DNA of 63,099 bases from Pseudomonadota bacterium (GCA_021807565.1 JAKBCU010000001.1:1-63099); one strand, 5' to 3'; positions 17,994 through 27,072 are shown, counted from the stretch's first letter. Translations and numbers: made by a program. Notes: generated from the letters alone by a model not told the origin.

Positions 17994-18491
17994 TTATTGT
18001 GATATTCCTTGTGTTGTAGCAGGCTGTGTACCCCTGCCGATGGGAGCAGAGGGGCCATTGGTGGTGGACAGGGTTTGAGGTGATGTAGCCGTAGGCGCTG
18101 CATGAGGCATGGGCTGTTGAATAGGTAGGTTAGCAGGAATCGATTCATTGGGTGGTATTTCGGGTGGATTCCCTGAAAAAGTGCCAGCAGGTGTTTGAGT
18201 CGGTTCAGAAACGCCCGTGGCCGCCGCTGCTGCTTTTTGCGTTTCAAGATCAGGCATGGCAGCGGCGACAGGTGTATTACCCGAAGGGGTTGTTTGAGGG
18301 GTGTGCACCGGTACGGATGCTTGTTTTGGTGTAGGTTGAGTTTGACTATACAGAGGAGGGATTTGTGCGACTGTCAATACACCTTCAGCCGCGGGTGGCG
18401 TCGTGTCTTCTTTGGCAACTAAGTCACCCGCCCAAGTCGTCATGCTGATCGATATCCCTATCCCGATATGTAAAAAGGTTTTTATGCTCAT
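17994..18491 (-). CDS. Secreted Pro/Thr/Ala-rich protein of unknown function
   Basis: The 165-residue product is not recognised. A signal peptide (MSIKTFLHIGIGISISMTTW then AGDLVAKED) is followed by a low-complexity chain of Pro, Thr, Ala, Gln and Ser without an obvious fold, probably a disordered periplasmic or surface protein. It follows the end of tamB by 54 bases on the same strand, so it may be the last gene of the tamA-tamB unit. Skewed composition makes homology calls unreliable. Confidence 0.65.
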   Translation of the reverse strand: MSIKTFLHIGIGISISMTTWAGDLVAKEDTTPPAAEGVLTVAQIPPLYSQTQPTPKQASVPVHTPQTTPSGNTPVAAAMPDLETQKAAAAATGVSEPTQTPAGTFSGNPPEIPPNESIPANLPIQQPMPHAAPTATSPQTLSTTNGPSAPIGRGTQPATTQGISQ

Positions 18492-18545
18492 CCTGGTTAC
18501 CCTTTAGTGTGTGTTAAGACTCATTCTCTTACCCTACAAGATTTT

Positions 18546-20813
18546 TCAATTTCGTTCAATCGTATATACCACGTCGGCACCATAATCGATGGTACTGGTT
18601 TCAGATTGAATGGCCCAATGTTTTCCGAGTTGATAACGCAGGTTAATAATCATGATGGGATAAAAAAGGCCTGCACTATAGCGAATATATAAGTTAGACG
18701 CCAATTGCTTGCCAACCCCAACTGTGGTAGTTGAGACAACCCCATTCGTGTTGGGGTTAAATACTTGTGTCGTTTCAACCGTTAGTTCGTTAATACCCAA
18801 TTTTTTCTGTAATGAATCTGTCATACTGTCAAACTGCGTTGAATTCGGATGCAAGATCGATAAGGCACTCAACAAAGTACTCACTTGTTGACCTGACACG
18901 TGTGATTGCGGATAACCTAACAGTAAGTAGGATAACATATCCCCTTGGCTGAGTGGCGGCGTAGAAAATAAACTTAATAGCGGTTTGTCTAATGTACCTG
19001 TGATATGAACCCCTACGACCAATTCATCGGTTCCAACGTAAGTGGGTTGGAATGCGTCGATTGATGTTCCTGTCGGATAAGAAAAATGCATATTACCTTG
19101 ACTCAAAGCAACGACTTTTATTTTTTTACTGGCTGTTATCATTAAGCCGGGATTGAAGAGATCATTTCCAGTATAAATCAATCGCCCTTTTTCAATTGTT
19201 AATACTTGACCATAGGCTTTATAAAGCCCTTTGACTGTATACAGCTCACCGGCGGCAGTGGGGATTCCATCGGGTGTTTTATGAATGGCAAGGTTGCCAC
19301 GTAGTTCAGTGGTTAACTCATGATGCGTAATTTGAATGTGATCGCCTAAGAGTAGATTGATATCCAGTGCAGTTTTAAAAGGAAGAGAGGGATTTTTTCG
19401 GTTAGCATCAACAAAGACAACCTCACTGGGCAACTCCAGGGTGTTATTAAAACCAGTTGGAGAAAGAGTTGCCTTTGGAATCGTAATCTCACCACTGATG
19501 GTCAGTAGTTCATTAGCAAAATGTAGCGTCATATTCGGCGAGGCGATGACGTTGTATTGAGCTAAATCAATTGCTGTTAATCCTTGGCCTTTGGCAGTTA
19601 ACGTGATGGGGAAACCGGGTTGATCAAACAAAACTTGTCCTTGTAGATTGGCAGTGCCATGACCCGATCGAAAATGTCCAGTCAATTGCAGTCGTTTGTT
19701 AGTTCCTATGGCGTGTAATTGTATATCAGTTGGGGTAATGCCAAGCGACGGTATTGTCAAACTACCCTGAGACAACGTCATTTCAGCAGATAAAATCGGT
19801 GCCGCTATTTTTCCTTCTAATGAAATAATTGTACTTAATTTACCTTGTGGATGATGAAGTTGGGGAATGAGGGTTGTTAAAAAATCCAATTGACGGGTTG
19901 TCACATCTAATGTACCTGATACGGGTTGGTTGACATCAGTAAAGCCTGCAAAATGAGGTAATAAGATTTGACCTGTTATTGGGGGAGATTGGTCAAATTG
20001 GGCGATGACATGAGTCGTCATACGTTGTTTATTTTCAGAAAGATGGGCTCTGATCGTTAAATTAAATTTTTCCCAGGCATAGTCATTGGTTTTGATTTGC
20101 CTTGCCATTAGCGTCAGAGATGACTGAGTATTGGGTTGTAATATCAGGTGTGTTTTTGCTTGTAGATGATGAATACTCAATAAATCGGATAGCCATTTTT
20201 TTCCTTCCATTTCCGCATCGATACTCGGTGATGTGAGTGGCCCTTGAATTGTTCCAGATGCCGACAAACTACCGGATAGATTAGGGAATAAGGTTTTTAT
20301 TTCAGGTATAGTTGCCTGCCAGGTGATATCCCAATTGGATTTTAGTGTCCCATTTAACGTCACAATAGTATTTAAAAAAGGTATGTGAATCATTTGAATG
20401 GTGACGTGATTCAAATCGATTTCATGTGGTAATAGTTTTTTAAAAAAAGGAGGAATAGCCGCAGATGGGTTATCTGAATTTTTCGCTGCTCTGTCCAACT
20501 GTATATCTGCTTGATCAATAGCAATGAAATCGATGATAGAGTGTCGATGTAATAAAGCCCAGGGTTTCAAAATCAAGCGCAACGAGTGAATCGATATTTT
20601 ATTTTTTTTATAGGTATAAGCAATATCTTTCAAAGTGATTTCTGAGAATAAGGTTCCTGCTACGCGCCCCATTTTTAATTGACCTGGAATATATCGTGCG
20701 GCGATTTGGATATCCACCAGTAAACCCGATGGAGTGAATGCGAGAAAATACACTATTCCTGCCATGATTAGCAGACCACCGAATAACAGATAACGACATA
20801 GTCTACGCATCAA
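18546..20813 (-). CDS. tamB: Translocation and assembly module subunit TamB
   Basis: TamB is an inner-membrane-anchored, beta-taco bridging protein that works with TamA in outer-membrane protein insertion and in lipid transport. There is a signal anchor at residues 8-27 and a long beta-rich body. The C-terminal DUF490 domain has the telltale MLSYLLLGYPQSH and the final KHWAIQSETSTIDYGADVVYTIE (in pieces). At 755 residues it is much shorter than E. coli TamB (about 1260), with the shortening in the repetitive body. Its start overlaps the end of tamA by four bases. Confidence 0.92.
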   Translation of the reverse strand: MMRRLCRYLLFGGLLIMAGIVYFLAFTPSGLLVDIQIAARYIPGQLKMGRVAGTLFSEITLKDIAYTYKKNKISIHSLRLILKPWALLHRHSIIDFIAIDQADIQLDRAAKNSDNPSAAIPPFFKKLLPHEIDLNHVTIQMIHIPFLNTIVTLNGTLKSNWDITWQATIPEIKTLFPNLSGSLSASGTIQGPLTSPSIDAEMEGKKWLSDLLSIHHLQAKTHLILQPNTQSSLTLMARQIKTNDYAWEKFNLTIRAHLSENKQRMTTHVIAQFDQSPPITGQILLPHFAGFTDVNQPVSGTLDVTTRQLDFLTTLIPQLHHPQGKLSTIISLEGKIAAPILSAEMTLSQGSLTIPSLGITPTDIQLHAIGTNKRLQLTGHFRSGHGTANLQGQVLFDQPGFPITLTAKGQGLTAIDLAQYNVIASPNMTLHFANELLTISGEITIPKATLSPTGFNNTLELPSEVVFVDANRKNPSLPFKTALDINLLLGDHIQITHHELTTELRGNLAIHKTPDGIPTAAGELYTVKGLYKAYGQVLTIEKGRLIYTGNDLFNPGLMITASKKIKVVALSQGNMHFSYPTGTSIDAFQPTYVGTDELVVGVHITGTLDKPLLSLFSTPPLSQGDMLSYLLLGYPQSHVSGQQVSTLLSALSILHPNSTQFDSMTDSLQKKLGINELTVETTQVFNPNTNGVVSTTTVGVGKQLASNLYIRYSAGLFYPIMIINLRYQLGKHWAIQSETSTIDYGADVVYTIERN

Positions 20814-22528
20814 AAGTCAGGTCCTATGCTAAATTCAACTCTCAGCGGTTTTCCATGCGTGCTTTCCGCGCGTGCAACATATAACTGTATGGGTCCTATC
20901 ACAGAATTATAAATAACACCGATTCCATTACCACGACTAAAGGTATCGTTGAAATGATTCGAGGCGGTACCCACATCATAAAACACGGCGGCATGCCAAT
21001 TGCCTACCACGTGATGTTGGTATTCTACACTGGCCACTTCCAGATAGCGACCGGGCCCAATGCTACTATAGGGATAACCGCGCACACTGCCTAATCCACC
21101 GGCAAAAAATCGTAACGTGAGTGGTAAGCGCAATAAATCATTGACAACAGTATAGCCAAGCTCACCACGTACAATGACTCGACTGAATTCCGTTGGGCTC
21201 ACAATATATTTTCCTTTCAAATCACCTTGAATAAAACTCGTAGAAGAAACGATTTGTTTATTGCTGCCTTGTATATTTAAACTTAATGCACTGCCATGGC
21301 GTGGAAAAATGACATTGTCTGCGTGCACACGTGACACAAAAAAACTGGGAAACAAGAGTTCACTGGTTTCGGAGGGTTCATCGATAATGTCATAGTGATC
21401 CACTAAATAATTTAAGGCTACATCACTTTGCCAATATCGAATGGTTTTGACATACGCGGCAGATAATTTTTCGGAGGTGCTTTTACCATTTTTTGGAATA
21501 AAACGTTGAATATCTGCACCCAATGTATATTGATCCGTTAATGGATTTTTTCCTGGAATGAAATACTTGGCAGCAAGACCTTTTAAGACAGAAGATAATT
21601 GTAGTTGTGTTTTTAAATGATGGCCGGTATCTGTCATTCGACGTAATTCAACGCCAATCGTCGCACGAGGTCCAGTAAATGTACCGTAACCCACCCCAAC
21701 ATGATATTGTTCTGATTTCGGCAGGGTAGCAAAAAGGGTAACCGGTACGCGATAGTCCACTATTTGGTTGGTTTCGGGTGTGACAATGACTTGTTGGAAG
21801 TAACGACTGTTATCTAAGTCTTGTTGAAATGTCAAAAGGGTGTCGCTAGAAAAGGGCTCGCCTGGTTTGAATTCAATAAAACGTTTTAAGAAGTCAGGCG
21901 AAAAAGCAGTTTTGTTAAAAGAGACTTCGCCGAAATAATACCGCATGCCTGTATCGAAGTGTAAAATAATCTTGACGGTATCATGCTGAAGATCAATTTG
22001 GATTTCTTTTTGAATTAATTCTGCTTTGAGATAGCCTGAATGGTTAGCTATTTCAAATAATAACGCTTTAGTTTTATTGTAGTCTTCTACCAAAAAAGCT
22101 TGACCAGGTTGCAGCGGAAAATGGCGTTGTAACTTTTGAAAAGCGGGTGCAAACTGGCCGGGGCCTGTGAGTTTGAAATCAACCGAGGTAATGCGTAATA
22201 GAGGTCCGGGTATCACCTGACAGTGTATGGTCCATTTGTTTTTCTGATGAGTGAGCTGTGAAAAGAGCGTTGCTTTAAAATAACCATACGGTTGTAAGGC
22301 TTCTTTGATGTCGGCAGGCGTTTTCTGATAGATGGCTTGAATGTCTTTTTCCGATAAGGGTGCCGGGTAGGATGTTTCCAATATATTGAGTTTGGCTTCA
22401 ATATGGGTTAATGCAGCACCTTTGATCCCATTGATATTGAAAATCACCGTATCAGCATAAGCCGAGGGTACTAGAATCATAAAGCAGATCAAGAACATCC
22501 ACAGTAATGTAAGGGGCTTTTTATGCAT
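20810..22528 (-). CDS. tamA: Translocation and assembly module subunit TamA
   Basis: TamA is an Omp85-family outer-membrane barrel. A signal peptide (residues 1-25, ending SAYA) is followed by POTRA domains to about residue 265 (NILETSYPAPLSEKD, ITSVDFKLTGPG, YYFGEVSFNKTAFSP). The 16-strand barrel carries the Omp85 signature GGLGSVRGYPYSSIGP and ends in a terminal Phe (FSIGPDF). Length 572 fits TamA (577 in E. coli). It is co-transcribed with tamB and divergent from the peptidase gene at 22613. Confidence 0.93.
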   Translation of the reverse strand: MHKKPLTLLWMFLICFMILVPSAYADTVIFNINGIKGAALTHIEAKLNILETSYPAPLSEKDIQAIYQKTPADIKEALQPYGYFKATLFSQLTHQKNKWTIHCQVIPGPLLRITSVDFKLTGPGQFAPAFQKLQRHFPLQPGQAFLVEDYNKTKALLFEIANHSGYLKAELIQKEIQIDLQHDTVKIILHFDTGMRYYFGEVSFNKTAFSPDFLKRFIEFKPGEPFSSDTLLTFQQDLDNSRYFQQVIVTPETNQIVDYRVPVTLFATLPKSEQYHVGVGYGTFTGPRATIGVELRRMTDTGHHLKTQLQLSSVLKGLAAKYFIPGKNPLTDQYTLGADIQRFIPKNGKSTSEKLSAAYVKTIRYWQSDVALNYLVDHYDIIDEPSETSELLFPSFFVSRVHADNVIFPRHGSALSLNIQGSNKQIVSSTSFIQGDLKGKYIVSPTEFSRVIVRGELGYTVVNDLLRLPLTLRFFAGGLGSVRGYPYSSIGPGRYLEVASVEYQHHVVGNWHAAVFYDVGTASNHFNDTFSRGNGIGVIYNSVIGPIQLYVARAESTHGKPLRVEFSIGPDF

Positions 22529-22612
22529 GAAAATTGCTCGTGTGATCCTAACTCTTTATACTGACTAGTAAGACATGGTTAAATAGTGCCAGTATACTAG
22601 GATAGGGTTAAT

Positions 22613-23512
22613 ATGGAAGGGCTTAAGGTAGGTCACTTTACTCACACAGATGATGGTACTGGCGTATCCGTTTTTTTATTTGATCAAGCAGCGCCGGCTG
22701 CTTATGTTCTCTGTGGTTCCTCCCCAGCCACTCGTGAACTCAATACACTTGAGCTGGATGCCAATACTTCAAAAATTGATGGTCTTGCATTTGCCGGGGG
22801 CAGCGCATTGGGTTTGGGCGCAGTGGATGGCGTGATGCGTTGGTTCAGACAACAAAAACGCGGTAAAAAAACGCCGTTTGGTCCAGTCCCTATTGTCCCT
22901 GCGGCCTGTATTTATGATTTAGGCATCCAATCGGATAGACCTCCTGGGGCAGAAGAAGCCTATCAAGCCTGTCAAACAGCAACCTATCATAACCTAGCCC
23001 AAGGTCGTATTGGCGCGGGCACGGGCGCTTCTATTGGTAAACTCATTCCTGGTACTTCGCGTATGAGCGGCGGATGGGGATGTTCTGAAATCACATTAGC
23101 CACGGGGTTGCAAGTATTAGCGTATGCTGTTGTCAATGCAGTAGGGGATATTCGTGATTCCCAGGGAACTATTTTGGCAGGTGCGCGGTTACCCGATGGG
23201 CATTTTGCGAATTGTGAACAGTATCTATTATCAGGAAAAAGCGAACGTCAAGACTATTCGGATAATACGACATTAGTTGCCGTTTTTACCAATGCTGTTT
23301 TTTCTAAAGCGGAATTGAGACGTATTGCTAAAGTGGGTTTGACAGGGATGGCTCGCGCGATTAATCCTGTCTTTACTCGTTACGATGGGGATATTATTTT
23401 TTGTGTCTCATTGGGAAATCAAACCGTATCTGAAACAACGGTGAGTGTATGTGCAGCAGAAGCAGTAAGAAGCGCTATCCTTAATGCAGTTAAAGAATCC
23501 ATCTTACTATGA
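22613..23512 (+). CDS. P1 family peptidase (S58, DmpA/NylC-like)
   Basis: This is an N-terminal-nucleophile hydrolase of the DmpA/L-aminopeptidase/NylC family, made as a precursor that cuts itself into two chains. Visible are KVGHFTHTDDGTGVSVFLF, the GGSALGLGAVDGVMRW segment, GRIGAGTGASIGKL and the processing region DNTTLVAVFTNAVF. The likely cut lies between Asn218 and Thr219, giving a Thr nucleophile as in NylC rather than the Ser of DmpA. Length 299 is somewhat short for the family. The substrate is unknown. The next gene (amidase) starts 10 bases downstream, so the two are probably one transcript. Confidence 0.8.
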   Translation: MEGLKVGHFTHTDDGTGVSVFLFDQAAPAAYVLCGSSPATRELNTLELDANTSKIDGLAFAGGSALGLGAVDGVMRWFRQQKRGKKTPFGPVPIVPAACIYDLGIQSDRPPGAEEAYQACQTATYHNLAQGRIGAGTGASIGKLIPGTSRMSGGWGCSEITLATGLQVLAYAVVNAVGDIRDSQGTILAGARLPDGHFANCEQYLLSGKSERQDYSDNTTLVAVFTNAVFSKAELRRIAKVGLTGMARAINPVFTRYDGDIIFCVSLGNQTVSETTVSVCAAEAVRSAILNAVKESILL

Positions 23513-23522
23513 GAAGGGAATC

Positions 23523-24338
23523 ATGAAGCATCGTGTTGCAGCAATACAAATGACATCAGGGCATAATGTATCTTCCAATCTCATTGCAGCAAAAACATTG
23601 ATTGCACAAGCCGCTGACAGTGGAGCGAAATTAATTGTTTTGCCAGAAATGTTTGCAGTCATGGGGCTGGATCAAATGGATAAAGTCAATGCTCGTGAAA
23701 AGTGGGGGGATGGCCCTATTCAGGAATTTTTACATCATGAGGCAATACAACATAACGTATGGATTGTGGGCGGTACTATCCCTATTGCTGTCGAAGAGGA
23801 TGCTCATCAAGTGCATGCAGCATGCTTGGTGGTGAATCATCAAGGAGAAGTCGTGGCACGTTACGATAAAATGCATTTGTTCGATGTGCGTCTCGATGCA
23901 ACTCAAGAAGTTTATTCTGAATCTCGCACTACAACGAGTGGTAGTCAAATTATTGTGATACCCACGCCCTTTGGTAAGCTAGGGTTGGCGGTTTGTTATG
24001 ATATTCGTTTTCCTGAAATGTTTCGTAACATGCATGAACTGGGTGTTGAGGTGCTTGCCTTACCGGCGGCTTTTACCTTTATCACGGGATCGGTTCATTG
24101 GGATATTTTAGTGCGTGCTCGCGCCATTGAAAATCAAATATTTGTCATAGCGGCAGCACAAACAGGAGTTCATCCCAGTGGGAGAAGAACCTATGGTTAT
24201 AGTATGGTGGTTGATCCATGGGGTGGGGTGAAAGCGTCGTTACCTTATGAGCAAGGTGTGGTACTCGCAGATATTGATCTGGATTATCTTGTCAAAATTA
24301 GGAAAGAATTTCCTGTATTGTCTCATCGGAAATTGTGA
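23523..24338 (+). CDS. Carbon-nitrogen hydrolase, Nit1/YbeM-type (deaminated glutathione amidase)
   Basis: This nitrilase-superfamily amidase most resembles Nit1, which hydrolyses deaminated glutathione, a metabolite-repair reaction. The catalytic triad is intact: Glu42 (LPEMF), Lys116 (YDKMHLFDV) and Cys158 (AVCYDIRFPEMF). The KMHLFDV wording is typical of Nit1. The ATG at 23523 follows GAAGGGAATC and gives 271 residues; the open frame extends upstream into the end of the peptidase gene but is not needed. It lies in an operon with the S58 peptidase. Confidence 0.88.
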   Translation: MKHRVAAIQMTSGHNVSSNLIAAKTLIAQAADSGAKLIVLPEMFAVMGLDQMDKVNAREKWGDGPIQEFLHHEAIQHNVWIVGGTIPIAVEEDAHQVHAACLVVNHQGEVVARYDKMHLFDVRLDATQEVYSESRTTTSGSQIIVIPTPFGKLGLAVCYDIRFPEMFRNMHELGVEVLALPAAFTFITGSVHWDILVRARAIENQIFVIAAAQTGVHPSGRRTYGYSMVVDPWGGVKASLPYEQGVVLADIDLDYLVKIRKEFPVLSHRKL

Positions 24339-24419
24339 TATATCATTCGGATTCAGTCGTTGAACCGTTGATTGAATGGTTAACGGCTTTAACGGGTGAG
24401 TTTTAAGCAAGGAGCGCTT

Positions 24420-25172
24420 ATGAGATACCTTACTATTTTATCTGTGATCGCAGGCATCTTGCTTTCATGTACACAATCTCTTGCTGGTACGACGGACTCC
24501 ATGGCGGCTCCCAAAGATTGGACGTGGGTAGGTACCATCAGCGTAGGCCCTGCTTGGGAAAGTGCAGGACAAACACAAACCTTTTATTTGACACCCGATA
24601 TTATAAAAACCTATGCCGCATCGAATATAACACATGCATTAGCAGAGGGTGAGGTTTTTATGGGGATTCAGAAGCAGTTACCCAAGATGTTACAAGGTCA
24701 ACTGGGGTTGGCCGTCGCTGTGACGAGCAGTGCCAAGCTATCAGGTAATATTTGGGATGATGCAGATCCAACGTTTGATAATTACAGCTATCGCTATCAA
24801 ATTCAACATACTCGTATTGCGGCGAAAATCAAACTGCTCGCTGATCGAGGCTATTGGGTGATTCCCTGGGTAAGTGCGAGTTTGGGCATTGGGTTTAACC
24901 ATGCTCATGATTTTCAAAACACACCCTTGCTTTCCGAAGCTGTCACACTGCCCAATTTTGCATCGAATACGCAAACGAGTTTTACTTACACGTTGGGAGC
25001 AGGCGTGCAGAAATGGTTAAAACCACACTGGCAACTAGGCGCTGGATATGAATTTGCCGATTGGGGACAAAGTCAATTGGGTCGTGCATCAGGGCAAACG
25101 TTGAACTCAGGCTTGCATTTAAATCATCTGTATACCAGTGGCGTGATAGTTAACTTAACGTATCTTGCATGA
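24420..25172 (+). CDS. Small outer-membrane beta-barrel protein
   Basis: The 250-residue product looks like an 8-strand outer-membrane barrel of the OmpW/OmpX-like kind found in many Legionellales. A signal peptide (MRYLTILSVIAGILLSCTQS, then LAG) is followed by amphipathic strands such as WVSASLGIGFNHAHDF, SFTYTLGAGVQKWL and WQLGAGYEFADWGQS. The C-terminus is YTSGVIVNLTYLA, without the usual Phe. AAGGAG seven bases before the ATG at 24420 decides the start. Function is unknown; it may be an adhesin or a structural barrel. Confidence 0.75.
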   Translation: MRYLTILSVIAGILLSCTQSLAGTTDSMAAPKDWTWVGTISVGPAWESAGQTQTFYLTPDIIKTYAASNITHALAEGEVFMGIQKQLPKMLQGQLGLAVAVTSSAKLSGNIWDDADPTFDNYSYRYQIQHTRIAAKIKLLADRGYWVIPWVSASLGIGFNHAHDFQNTPLLSEAVTLPNFASNTQTSFTYTLGAGVQKWLKPHWQLGAGYEFADWGQSQLGRASGQTLNSGLHLNHLYTSGVIVNLTYLA

Positions 25173-25184
25173 GGAATTAAGGTG

Positions 25185-25325
25185 ATGGAAAGGATTCGAT
25201 GGATTCAACATACAATATGGATGTTGTGATTGACCCTTATCGGCGTATCCTACGCTATACGTCCGAACACCTGCACCATGGTTGGCTGTTTTTCTTTTGA
25301 TTTTGAGCGGATCATGGTTTGTTAA
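25185..25325 (+). pseudogene. Possible decayed small secreted-peptide gene with an in-frame TGA
   Basis: From ATG 25185 a 46-codon frame runs to TAA at 25323, broken by one TGA at 25227. Read through, it gives a signal-peptide-like start (IQHTIWML, stop, LTLIGVSYA) and a short Cys-containing tail (NTCTMVGCFSF). A TGG-to-TGA change would explain it. A different frame offers an intact 33-codon ORF (25199-25300, MDSTYNMDVVIDPYRR onward) with AAGGA before its ATG. Either could be real and I cannot choose. Both lie just after the barrel gene. Confidence 0.25.
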
Positions 25326-25329
25326 GGCT

Positions 25330-26157
25330 TTATTGACGACAAAGCCGTATGTTTTCTATAGGCACTTGTTTCTCCGTGGATCGATACGGATTGATATCCA
25401 ATCCACCTCTTCTCGTGTAACGTCCATAAACCGTAAGTTGGGTGGGTTGGCAACGATTTAACATATCCATAAAAATGCGTTCAATGCATTGTTCATGAAA
25501 TTCAAGATGATTTCGGAATGACACAATGTAACGTAATAACCCTTCATGGTTGATTTTTTTTCCGCGATAAGAAATCAAGACGCTACCCCAGTCAGGTTGT
25601 GTCGTCACTAGGCAATTAGATTTTAATAAATTCGAGTGCAGTGTTTCTTCTACCAGATGAGGTTCTGTGGTTAATAAGCTGGGATTGACTTCATAACAAT
25701 CACAGTCAATATCTAAACTATCCAAGCTCATTCCAGGTAGACTGGCGAGCATTCTATTTGATTGAGAAATAGGGAGAGGTATTAAGTTGACCGTCACGGC
25801 CGCACCCACCTTTTTTTCGAGGTCTTGTTGAAGAATCGATTGCAGGGTAGCCGCATCTTTAAATGGAGTATGATTCAATGAATTGAAATACAATTTCATG
25901 GATTTTGATTCGATGATATTCGGGGATAGGCAGTCATAGCGTATTTCTGCTAACGCCACTATCGGCTTACCTTTCTCGTTGAGCCAAGACACTTCATAAT
26001 GATTCCATAGATCAAAACCCAAGAAGGGCGGTGGGTTAGGAATGCCTATCTCATCACGTTTGTGTTGTCTTGAAATAGGAAAAAGAAGATCAGGGTCATA
26101 CGAACCGGTATAGCTGGATTTTTTTCCCAACTCAGATTGTTTGATTGTCATAGTCAT
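25330..26157 (-). CDS. queF: NADPH-dependent 7-cyano-7-deazaguanine reductase
   Basis: QueF reduces preQ0 to preQ1 in queuosine biosynthesis, using two NADPH. This is the long two-domain form (275 residues; E. coli 282). The QueF motif ESKSMKLYFNS is at 83-93, the nucleophile is Cys182 in SNCLVTTQPDWGS, and the general acid is Asp189. ATG codons at positions 1 and 3 are both possible. The small gene at 26163 lies 5 bases upstream on the same strand and is probably in the same transcript. No preQ1 riboswitch was recognised. Confidence 0.96.
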   Translation of the reverse strand: MTMTIKQSELGKKSSYTGSYDPDLLFPISRQHKRDEIGIPNPPPFLGFDLWNHYEVSWLNEKGKPIVALAEIRYDCLSPNIIESKSMKLYFNSLNHTPFKDAATLQSILQQDLEKKVGAAVTVNLIPLPISQSNRMLASLPGMSLDSLDIDCDCYEVNPSLLTTEPHLVEETLHSNLLKSNCLVTTQPDWGSVLISYRGKKINHEGLLRYIVSFRNHLEFHEQCIERIFMDMLNRCQPTQLTVYGRYTRRGGLDINPYRSTEKQVPIENIRLCRQ

Positions 26158-26162
26158 GTTAG

Positions 26163-26321
26163 CTAGCCGTTTGGCGATGCGATGGCCAGAATGATCGTTG
26201 CTCTGGCTATTAACTCATCTTTGTTATCATGATGGGAGGAGCGCAACAGTTCGCCCACTCGTGACCAGTCAATGAGAGGATGACTGTATTCAGTGAGTTT
26301 CTTAGCAAAAAGACCAAACAT
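26163..26321 (-). CDS. Small protein of unknown function upstream of queF
   Basis: A 52-residue product starting MFGLFAKKLTEYSHPLIDW is proposed. Three ATGs are close together (26333, 26324, 26321); GGAG six bases before the third decides for it. The larger open frame upstream runs into the crcB promoter and is unlikely. The composition is that of a folded small cytoplasmic protein (IDWSRVGELLRSSH, then a helical IARATIILAIAS). The family is not recognised. It is tightly coupled to queF. Confidence 0.55.
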   Translation of the reverse strand: MFGLFAKKLTEYSHPLIDWSRVGELLRSSHHDNKDELIARATIILAIASPNG

Positions 26322-26398
26322 CATTCTCTCCATATAAAAAATCGTTATTCTATCAACTTTTAGGGTATGATAAAACAATAGGGTCAATGGACTTTTAT

Positions 26399-26773
26399 AT
26401 GAATACGTTGTTGATTTTTTTAGGGGCAGGCTTGGGTGGTGTGCTGCGCTTTTGGACATCCCAAGCAGTGTATTTCTTATTGGGACGTCAGTTCCCTTAT
26501 GGCACGTTGGTCGTGAATGTGACAGGTTCATTTGCCATGGGTTTTTTATTTATCTTGATTGCAGAACGTGTCGGTGAAATAGCACCCCAGTTACGTTCTT
26601 TATTATTAATTGGTGTATTGGGAGGGTATACTACGTTCTCTTCTTTTTCGGTTGAAACCATGAGTCTTATTGAAAATGGTGCATGGACAAGCGCCGTGCT
26701 TAATATAGTAATGAATGTTATACTTTGCTTAGCGGCTACGTGGATCGGGCTTGAGTTAGGAAGACAATTATGA
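26399..26773 (+). CDS. crcB: Fluoride ion channel CrcB/FluC
   Basis: CrcB dimers form a fluoride exporter in the inner membrane. The 124-residue product has four membrane helices and the family motifs GAGLGGVLRFW, PYGTLVVNVTGSFAMG and GGYTTFSSFSVE. The ATG at 26399 gives the normal N-terminus (MNTLLIFLGAG); an in-frame ATG at 26387 is an alternative. It overlaps the DUF190 gene by 4 bases. No fluoride riboswitch was recognised in the short upstream gap. Confidence 0.92.
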   Translation: MNTLLIFLGAGLGGVLRFWTSQAVYFLLGRQFPYGTLVVNVTGSFAMGFLFILIAERVGEIAPQLRSLLLIGVLGGYTTFSSFSVETMSLIENGAWTSAVLNIVMNVILCLAATWIGLELGRQL

Positions 26774-27072
26774 ATTCAATAGATGTGGTGGTCGTTAGAG
26801 TGTATATCACTGAAGCATCGGGTTTACTGGATAAGATAGTGAACTATCTTAAACAAGACGTTAAAATTCGCGGTGTGAGTGTGTTTCGAGCAACCAGGGG
26901 ATATGGTGATACTGGAGGTCATAATATGGCCTTGATGGATCTTTCACTGGATCTTCCGCTTGCAATAGAGTTTTTTGATTGCCAAGAAAAGATTGACTCT
27001 GCTTTAGATTATTTAAACCATATCATAAAATTAGAACATATTATTTTTTGGGCAGCAAAAACGAATAGCTAA
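26770..27072 (+). CDS. DUF190 PII-like protein
   Basis: DUF190 proteins have a PII-like ferredoxin fold and very often follow crcB, as here, with a 4-base start/stop overlap. The 100-residue product shows the family words VRVYITEA, GVSVFRATRGYGDTG and DLPLAIEFFDCQEKID. A role in gating or sensing for the fluoride channel is inferred from neighbourhood only. Confidence 0.85.
   Translation: MNSIDVVVVRVYITEASGLLDKIVNYLKQDVKIRGVSVFRATRGYGDTGGHNMALMDLSLDLPLAIEFFDCQEKIDSALDYLNHIIKLEHIIFWAAKTNS

Noticed and set aside
22557-22598. TATACTG/CAGTATA inverted repeat between tamA and the S58 peptidase
   Set aside because: The 7-bp arms are explained by -10-like TATACT words of divergent promoters; there is no further sign of a specific operator.
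24334-24405. Short frame after the Nit1-type gene (GTG 24334 to TAA, ending EPLIEWLTALTGEF)
   Set aside because: It reads like a protein C-terminus, but it has no good start, lies between two well-packed genes and could be chance. A remnant of a lost gene is conceivable.
25330-26400. preQ1 or fluoride riboswitch near queF and crcB
   Set aside because: The upstream gaps are short and show no recognisable pseudoknot aptamer; both genes were kept without a riboswitch.
26322-26531. Long upstream extension of the small gene before queF
   Set aside because: It overlaps crcB on the other strand and has no ribosome site; the third ATG at 26321 is preferred.
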